Assembly (NCBI GenBank): GCA_947629395.1
Contig: CANRDQ010000017.1
Coordinates: 1 to 27,017 of the forward strand
Length of the DNA: 27,017 nucleotides
Reading direction: 5' to 3'
Origin: an uncultured Bacilli bacterium
GTDB taxonomy: Bacteria; Bacillota_I; Bacilli_A; RF39; UBA660
Below are positions 23,492 through 27,017 of this stretch, one piece after another (position 1 is the first letter of the stretch; each line of letters starts with the position of its first letter). The notes beneath the pieces are model-generated. The model was not told the DNA's origin and did no database searches. It worked only from the letters and a program-made list of their open reading frames with translations. A program made the translations under genes and the position numbers.

Positions 23492-24364
23492 TATAATCTT
23501 CTCTTTTAAGTCTTTATCAAACTTTTTGTTTTTAATCATTTCTATTTCTTGTTTGTATGGTGGATATTGTCTATCAATATAAGGTGTTTCTAAAATTTTA
23601 GGAATATCTTTTAATTTGTCATGATAAATTATTTTACATAAAGTATCAAACCCAATAGTACCAAAACCTATATTTTCATGACGATCTTTATGGGCACCTT
23701 TTGGATTCTTACTATCATTAACATGAATACATTTTAAATAATTTATACCTACGATTTTATCAAAATCTTCTAACAATTTATCAAAATCTTCTAAGTCATA
23801 TCCCGCATCATTCATGTGGCAAGTATCCATACATACTCCAATATGGCTTTTATCATCTAGTAAATTTATTATTTGACTAATTTCTTCAAAACTAGATCCT
23901 ACTTCTGTACCTTTTCCTGCCATTGTTTCTAATAAAATAGTTACTTTACTATCTTTTAAAACTTCATTTAAAGCATTAGCAATGTTTTTAATTCCTTCTT
24001 CAATACCACAACCTACATGACTACCAGGATGTAATACTAAATAATTCATTTCTAATTCTTCGCATCTTTTTATTTCTTGTTTTAAAAAGTTAATCGCAAA
24101 ATTATATTTATCTTCATCTTTACGATTAGCTAAATTTATTATATAAGGAGCATGAACTATTATTTTTGAAAAAGGTAAGTTTCTTTTAGCCATTTCTTCT
24201 TTTACAGCTTTTACTTTTTCGATATCTATTTTACTTCTTCTCGTATTTTGAGGTGCTCCTGTATAAAACATAAATGTTGTTTCATTATATGATAAAGCTT
24301 CTTCCATACTGCCATAAATTTGGGAGTCTTTACCAAAAGAAACATGACTACCAATTAATAACAT
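23480..24364 (-). CDS. nfo: Deoxyribonuclease IV (AP endonuclease)
   Basis: 294 residues, a TIM-barrel AP endonuclease that cuts 5' of abasic sites in base-excision repair. All metal-site segments are present: VHAPY (His), LHPGSH (His), LLETMAG (Glu), CMDTCHMNDAGYD (Asp/His), CIHVNDSK (His), KDRHENIGFG (Asp/His) and ILETPY (Glu), which together bind the three zinc ions. It begins GSHVSFGKD, typical for the family. The frame extends six codons upstream, but the ATG at 24364 has AGGAGGAATAGAT in front and is the start. Endonuclease IV also repairs DNA in Bacillus spores, which is in keeping with a spore former. The gene has its own terminator shared with the DUF2624 3' end. Confidence 0.97.
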   Translation of the reverse strand: MLLIGSHVSFGKDSQIYGSMEEALSYNETTFMFYTGAPQNTRRSKIDIEKVKAVKEEMAKRNLPFSKIIVHAPYIINLANRKDEDKYNFAINFLKQEIKRCEELEMNYLVLHPGSHVGCGIEEGIKNIANALNEVLKDSKVTILLETMAGKGTEVGSSFEEISQIINLLDDKSHIGVCMDTCHMNDAGYDLEDFDKLLEDFDKIVGINYLKCIHVNDSKNPKGAHKDRHENIGFGTIGFDTLCKIIYHDKLKDIPKILETPYIDRQYPPYKQEIEMIKNKKFDKDLKEKIISEV

Positions 24365-24411
24365 ATCTATTCCTCCTAACATAAATATAATATCACGATA
24401 ACTTTTTTTTG

Positions 24412-24443
24412 AAAATAAAAAACTTAGAATAATCTAAGTTTTT
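24412..24443 (-). terminator. Terminator of the prepilin genes
   Basis: 11-bp stem including 24421-24428 with 24433-24440, extended by A-T pairs, followed by TTTATTTTC on the minus strand, just past the second prepilin stop. Confidence 0.8.
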
Positions 24444-24939
24444 AACTACATGTAAGTGATCCATCAGCAATTGTTTTAGAACTATCTTGTTTAACTTCTT
24501 TTCTTTTAAGATTTTGTTCTTGAACGTTAAATACACCCCATTTTTTACTAGAATCTTGAATTGTAGCATAATAAGTATATGTATAAGTTGGATTTCCTGC
24601 AAAGTCTGTCTCTTCTGCAGCAGTTATAGTAACATAACCTTTTAAATCTCCTCCAAATGGTGATTTTCCAGCATTATCTACTTGAATAGAACTAATTGGA
24701 ATAGTTGCAGATTTACCAATTGAGCAACCTGAAGTTCCTGAAAGTTCATCATTTAAATACATATATCTAGCTCCGTCAATGTAGGCTTTAACTGTACTAA
24801 CAAAAGAATCTCTTCTTGCTTGTTCAATGTATTTAGTAACCATAGGAATCGCAACAATCATTAATACACCCAAAATAACGATTACAGCTAATAATTCGAT
24901 TAGGGTAAATCCTTTCTCATTTTTTAATACTTTTCTCAC
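24442..24939 (-). CDS. Type IV prepilin-like protein
   Basis: 165 residues from a GTG start at 24939. The leader is short and basic with the cleavage site KNEKG, then FTLIELLAVIVILGVLMIVAIP, with Glu at +5, the prepilin N-methylation motif. Behind it a helix continues (KYIEQARRDSFVSTVKAYIDGARYMY). The C-terminal domain has two cysteines (near residues 71 and 164, SGCSI and LTCS). An ATG at 24978 is in frame but lies on the -10 box of the gene's own promoter and cannot be used; the GTG has GGAGG 9 bases upstream. It resembles major or minor pilins of Gram-positive T4P (ComGC-like). No assembly ATPase is in the window. Confidence 0.85.
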   Translation of the reverse strand: MRKVLKNEKGFTLIELLAVIVILGVLMIVAIPMVTKYIEQARRDSFVSTVKAYIDGARYMYLNDELSGTSGCSIGKSATIPISSIQVDNAGKSPFGGDLKGYVTITAAEETDFAGNPTYTYTYYATIQDSSKKWGVFNVQEQNLKRKEVKQDSSKTIADGSLTCS

Positions 24940-24968
24940 AGCGTGCCGCCTCCTTATCTTATACATTG

Positions 24969-24998
24969 ATAATACCATAAAAAGACAATTTTAGTCAA
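24969..24998 (-). promoter_or_regulatory. Sigma-A promoter of the second prepilin gene
   Basis: -35 TTGACT (24993-24998), 18-base spacer, -10 TATTAT (24969-24974) on the minus strand. Confidence 0.7.
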
Positions 24999-25024
24999 TA
25001 TTGTTTGAATCTATTTTTATTATT

Positions 25025-25525
25025 TTAATCATATTTACATATACGTCCCGCTAAGCTTTGGGGATTAGTATTCCAATCTTCATCTTCTATCTCCACTGTA
25101 CTAGCATCTAACTTAGTAGAATCAATTAAATAAATACCTCTAGTTACCGTTTGTTGAGCTTTAGTAACCTTTTCTACTAATTGAACTTTATAAACATATT
25201 TTCCTGCTGCATAAGTGATAACTACATAAGATGTATCATTATCATATTCTCCTCCCTCAGGTGGATCAGATAAATCTCCTGTTTCTAGTTCGTTAAGATA
25301 ATAAATAATACCACAACCATTAGTAGGCTTTTCTCTGTTTCTTTCAGAACGCATTTTATATTCAGCTAAACTAACTAACTTTTTAGCGTCTTGAATATAA
25401 GTATTTTTCTTATTTCTTTCAACTGTTCCCAGTACATTAGGTACAGCAATTAACATAATAATACCTAATATTGTAAGGGTCGCTAATAACTCTATTAAAG
25501 TAAAACCCTTTTTGTTATCCATCAT
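25025..25525 (-). CDS. Type IV prepilin-like protein
   Basis: 166 residues. The leader MMDNKKG is followed by FTLIELLATLTILGIIMLIAVP, a prepilin-peptidase site with Glu at +5. The helix continues as NVLGTVERNKKNTYIQDAKKLVSLAEYKM. The rest is a beta-rich pilin head with two cysteines (NGCGI and GRICKYD), probably a disulfide. It is close in plan to the next gene but not a copy. The in-frame GTG at 25534 lies in the ribosome site GAGGTGAG; the ATG at 25525 is preferred. It lies 42 bases after the GHL10 gene. There is no visible terminator between the two pilin genes, but the second has a promoter of its own. Confidence 0.85.
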   Translation of the reverse strand: MMDNKKGFTLIELLATLTILGIIMLIAVPNVLGTVERNKKNTYIQDAKKLVSLAEYKMRSERNREKPTNGCGIIYYLNELETGDLSDPPEGGEYDNDTSYVVITYAAGKYVYKVQLVEKVTKAQQTVTRGIYLIDSTKLDASTVEIEDEDWNTNPQSLAGRICKYD

Positions 25526-25567
25526 TTTACTCACCTCATTATCTTAATTATAAAACAATTTATTATT

Positions 25568-26731
25568 TTAATCTATAATTTTCTTCAGGTTTTCGATTTC
25601 ACTTAACACATGACTTGTCTGATTACTTTTATTAAACATATAATCATAACGAAATATCGCAAATCCTCCATAATGTTTTAAGTTACGTCCAATTACAATT
25701 TGTTTCTTTAATATATCATCATTTTCTATCCATTCCATTTTCCCTGTTTTAGCGTATTCATCAACATTACCTGATTTATATAGCGCTAAAGCAGGAATTA
25801 ACTTGACACTATTTAAAGTAATTAATCGACTCCATTCCTTGACAGTTTCTACATAAGGTTTAGTTTCATTATAAAAGCCATAATATATTTGGGGCATAAT
25901 AAAATCTATATAGCCCTCTGTACTAGTCCACCCTTTTACATCAGCTCCATGAGTTATATAATTATTATCGATATTTCCATCAGGACTAATTCCAAATTGA
26001 ACATCACTTTTTAAAGCTTTAATTTCTTTATAAATACTACTTACCAAATTATTAACATTCATGATATGAAAATCTCTTAAACTTACTTGCGGATTATTCT
26101 TTAAATAAGCTGTATATTCTTCTTGATCTATAGTTGTATCTGGATAAAAATAATCATCAAAGCAAACACCATTTACTTGATAGTTTTTAACTATTTCTAA
26201 AACTCCCTTTTTTATTAAAGTTTGAACTTCACTAGTGGCTGGATTATAATAAATACCTTTTCCAGGAACTATTTTAACATGATTAGTATTCAACAAATGA
26301 TAAGCAGGATTACTTTGATCTATTTTAGTAATATCGGTATTAGTACTAATACGATAAGGATTTACCCAAGCATAAATTAAAATATCTTTTTGATGGGCTT
26401 TTTTAATAAAATAATCTAAAACATCAAAACTACATTTTACATCACTAGGTTTAGGAAAAATCTCTGATTCATATAAAGCATCAGAAAAAGATCTTACTTG
26501 TAAAATTATTAAATTAAATTTATTCTTTTCAACATTATTAATCATAGAATCTATCTCTTTTTTAGCGACATCATCATTTATAAATTTATTTTTATAATCT
26601 ATATAAGATATAAAAACACCTCTTACTTCTTTATTCTTTATTTCTCTATTATCACTATTCTTCATAGTACCAGTTTTAAAAAACATTAAGACAAATAAAA
26701 AGAAAATGATTAAACCTATAGAATATTTCAT
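25568..26731 (-). CDS. GHL10-family glycoside hydrolase-like protein (YngK type)
   Basis: 387 residues, exported by an N-terminal helix (about 3-20). The TIM-barrel motif set of the GHL10 (formerly DUF187) family is complete: EVRGVFISYIDY, NLIILQVRSFSDALYESEIFP, ILIYAWVNPYRIS, NGVCFDDYFYP, VQFGISPDGN and DFIMPQIYYGFYN. The expected acidic catalytic candidates lie at FDDYFYP and the strand ends. Such proteins are thought to act on cell-wall or polysaccharide glycans (Bacillus YngK is the usual reference); the substrate is not proven. The ribosome site is AGGTGAT. It is first in order before the two prepilin genes and may share their transcript. Confidence 0.9.
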   Translation of the reverse strand: MKYSIGLIIFFLFVLMFFKTGTMKNSDNREIKNKEVRGVFISYIDYKNKFINDDVAKKEIDSMINNVEKNKFNLIILQVRSFSDALYESEIFPKPSDVKCSFDVLDYFIKKAHQKDILIYAWVNPYRISTNTDITKIDQSNPAYHLLNTNHVKIVPGKGIYYNPATSEVQTLIKKGVLEIVKNYQVNGVCFDDYFYPDTTIDQEEYTAYLKNNPQVSLRDFHIMNVNNLVSSIYKEIKALKSDVQFGISPDGNIDNNYITHGADVKGWTSTEGYIDFIMPQIYYGFYNETKPYVETVKEWSRLITLNSVKLIPALALYKSGNVDEYAKTGKMEWIENDDILKKQIVIGRNLKHYGGFAIFRYDYMFNKSNQTSHVLSEIENLKKIID

Positions 26732-26778
26732 TATATTATCACCTACTCTATATTAACATTTATCATTTTCAAAAATTG

Positions 26779-27017
26779 TCATTTTATATTCTGATTACGA
26801 ATTAAATATAAAGAATTTTTTCGATAAAAAGCATAGAAAACATCATCTAATTTAACATTTTCTTTTTTTAACATTCCATCTAACCAAGTTTGATTTTTAT
26901 TTAATTGTTTTAAAGTATCTGTCTGGACTTCTCCATCTAATATTACTGGTAATGGTAAAGGTCCACTCTGCATATTTACTTTAGGAAATACTGATAATTT
27001 ACCACTAGTTTCTAATA
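26779..27017 (-). CDS. DUF421/YetF-family membrane protein, C-terminal part (partial, runs off the window)
   Basis: The frame is open from the TGA stop at 26779-26781 to the edge of the window, so only the C-terminal 79 residues or so are seen. The first visible residues LETSGKLSVFPKVN and then LPLPVILDGEVQ, LDGMLKK and LDDVFYAFYRKN follow the C-terminal cytoplasmic domain of YetF/DUF421 proteins, which carry several membrane helices before this point. In Bacillus relatives (YetF, YrbG) function is unclear; some are expressed during sporulation. The stop is TGA, in keeping with the standard code. The true start lies beyond the window; the internal ATG at 26973 is not a start. Confidence 0.82.
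   Translation of the reverse strand, partial: LETSGKLSVFPKVNMQSGPLPLPVILDGEVQTDTLKQLNKNQTWLDGMLKKENVKLDDVFYAFYRKNSLYLIRNQNIK

Noticed and set aside
24393..24602. Minus-strand 69-codon frame overlapping the second prepilin
   Set aside because: It is out of frame with a clear prepilin gene, lacks a ribosome site and has a composition typical of a shadow frame.
26779..26781. TGA read as Trp (genetic code 4)
   Set aside because: Trp is coded by TGG throughout, proteins have normal length with standard stops, and this TGA falls where the DUF421 domain ends.
1..27017. CRISPR arrays, insertion sequences, prophage or integrated elements
   Set aside because: No regular short repeats with spacers, no transposase or integrase and no long direct repeats were found on reading through the window; base composition is even.

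Overview
The window is AT-rich Bacillota DNA (A+T roughly 70% by eye). All but one of the genes lie on the minus strand. Trp is encoded by TGG and full-length family members fit the standard code, so this is not a code-4 Mollicute. Three genes mark an endospore former: spoIIIAH, gerE and gerM. Together with extreme AT richness, type IV-type prepilins and a long GluRS, they suggest an uncultured gut-type low-GC Bacillota lineage. The exact clade cannot be told from the sequence alone.

Layout, following minus-strand transcription from right to left. (1) 27017-24442: the C-terminal end of a DUF421/YetF membrane protein, a GHL10-type glycoside hydrolase-like protein and two prepilins. (2) 24364-21058: endonuclease IV (nfo), the only plus-strand gene (a DUF2624/YqfT-like protein, convergent with nfo at zero distance), and a class B penicillin-binding protein. 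(3) 20978-20053: an 11-codon mini-ORF with its own terminator, then rpmG (L33) and efp. (4) 19953-14693: a DUF5684 zinc-ribbon membrane protein, a very large cysteine-rich pseudopilin, then spoIIIAH, gerE and gerM. (5) 14653-10020: an SDR oxidoreductase, a ClpX-like AAA+ ATPase with an unusual N-terminus, tRNA-Met and an ABC-F ATPase. (6) 9770-5275: a membrane protein, a flavin-fold protein, an anchored extracytoplasmic protein, a class I amidotransferase behind a structured leader, and a large NPCBM-like surface protein. (7) 5079-150: a degenerate MazG-like protein, glyA, tRNA-Gln(CUG), gltX, a NUDIX hydrolase and a DUF3592 membrane protein.

Most transcription units are short and clearly bounded: sigma-A promoters (TTGACN-17-TATAAT class) and intrinsic hairpin-plus-U-tract terminators can be read directly. 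The sporulation genes instead carry CATA-NNN-TA type -10 boxes, as expected for mother-cell sigma factors (sigma-E/sigma-K). Several genes use Shine-Dalgarno sequences of the AGGAGTG/AGGTGAT type. These create false in-frame GTG starts a few codons upstream, and I have moved the starts accordingly.

The points most worth a second look are: the spore genes at a locus where efp is followed by pilin-type genes rather than spoIIIAA-AG; the roughly 867-residue pseudopilin with repeated four-cysteine modules; the ClpX-like ATPase that keeps the IGF ClpP-docking loop but replaces the zinc-binding domain with about 300 unrecognised residues; the attenuator-like leader with mini-ORFs before the amidotransferase; and the free-standing 11-residue ORF.
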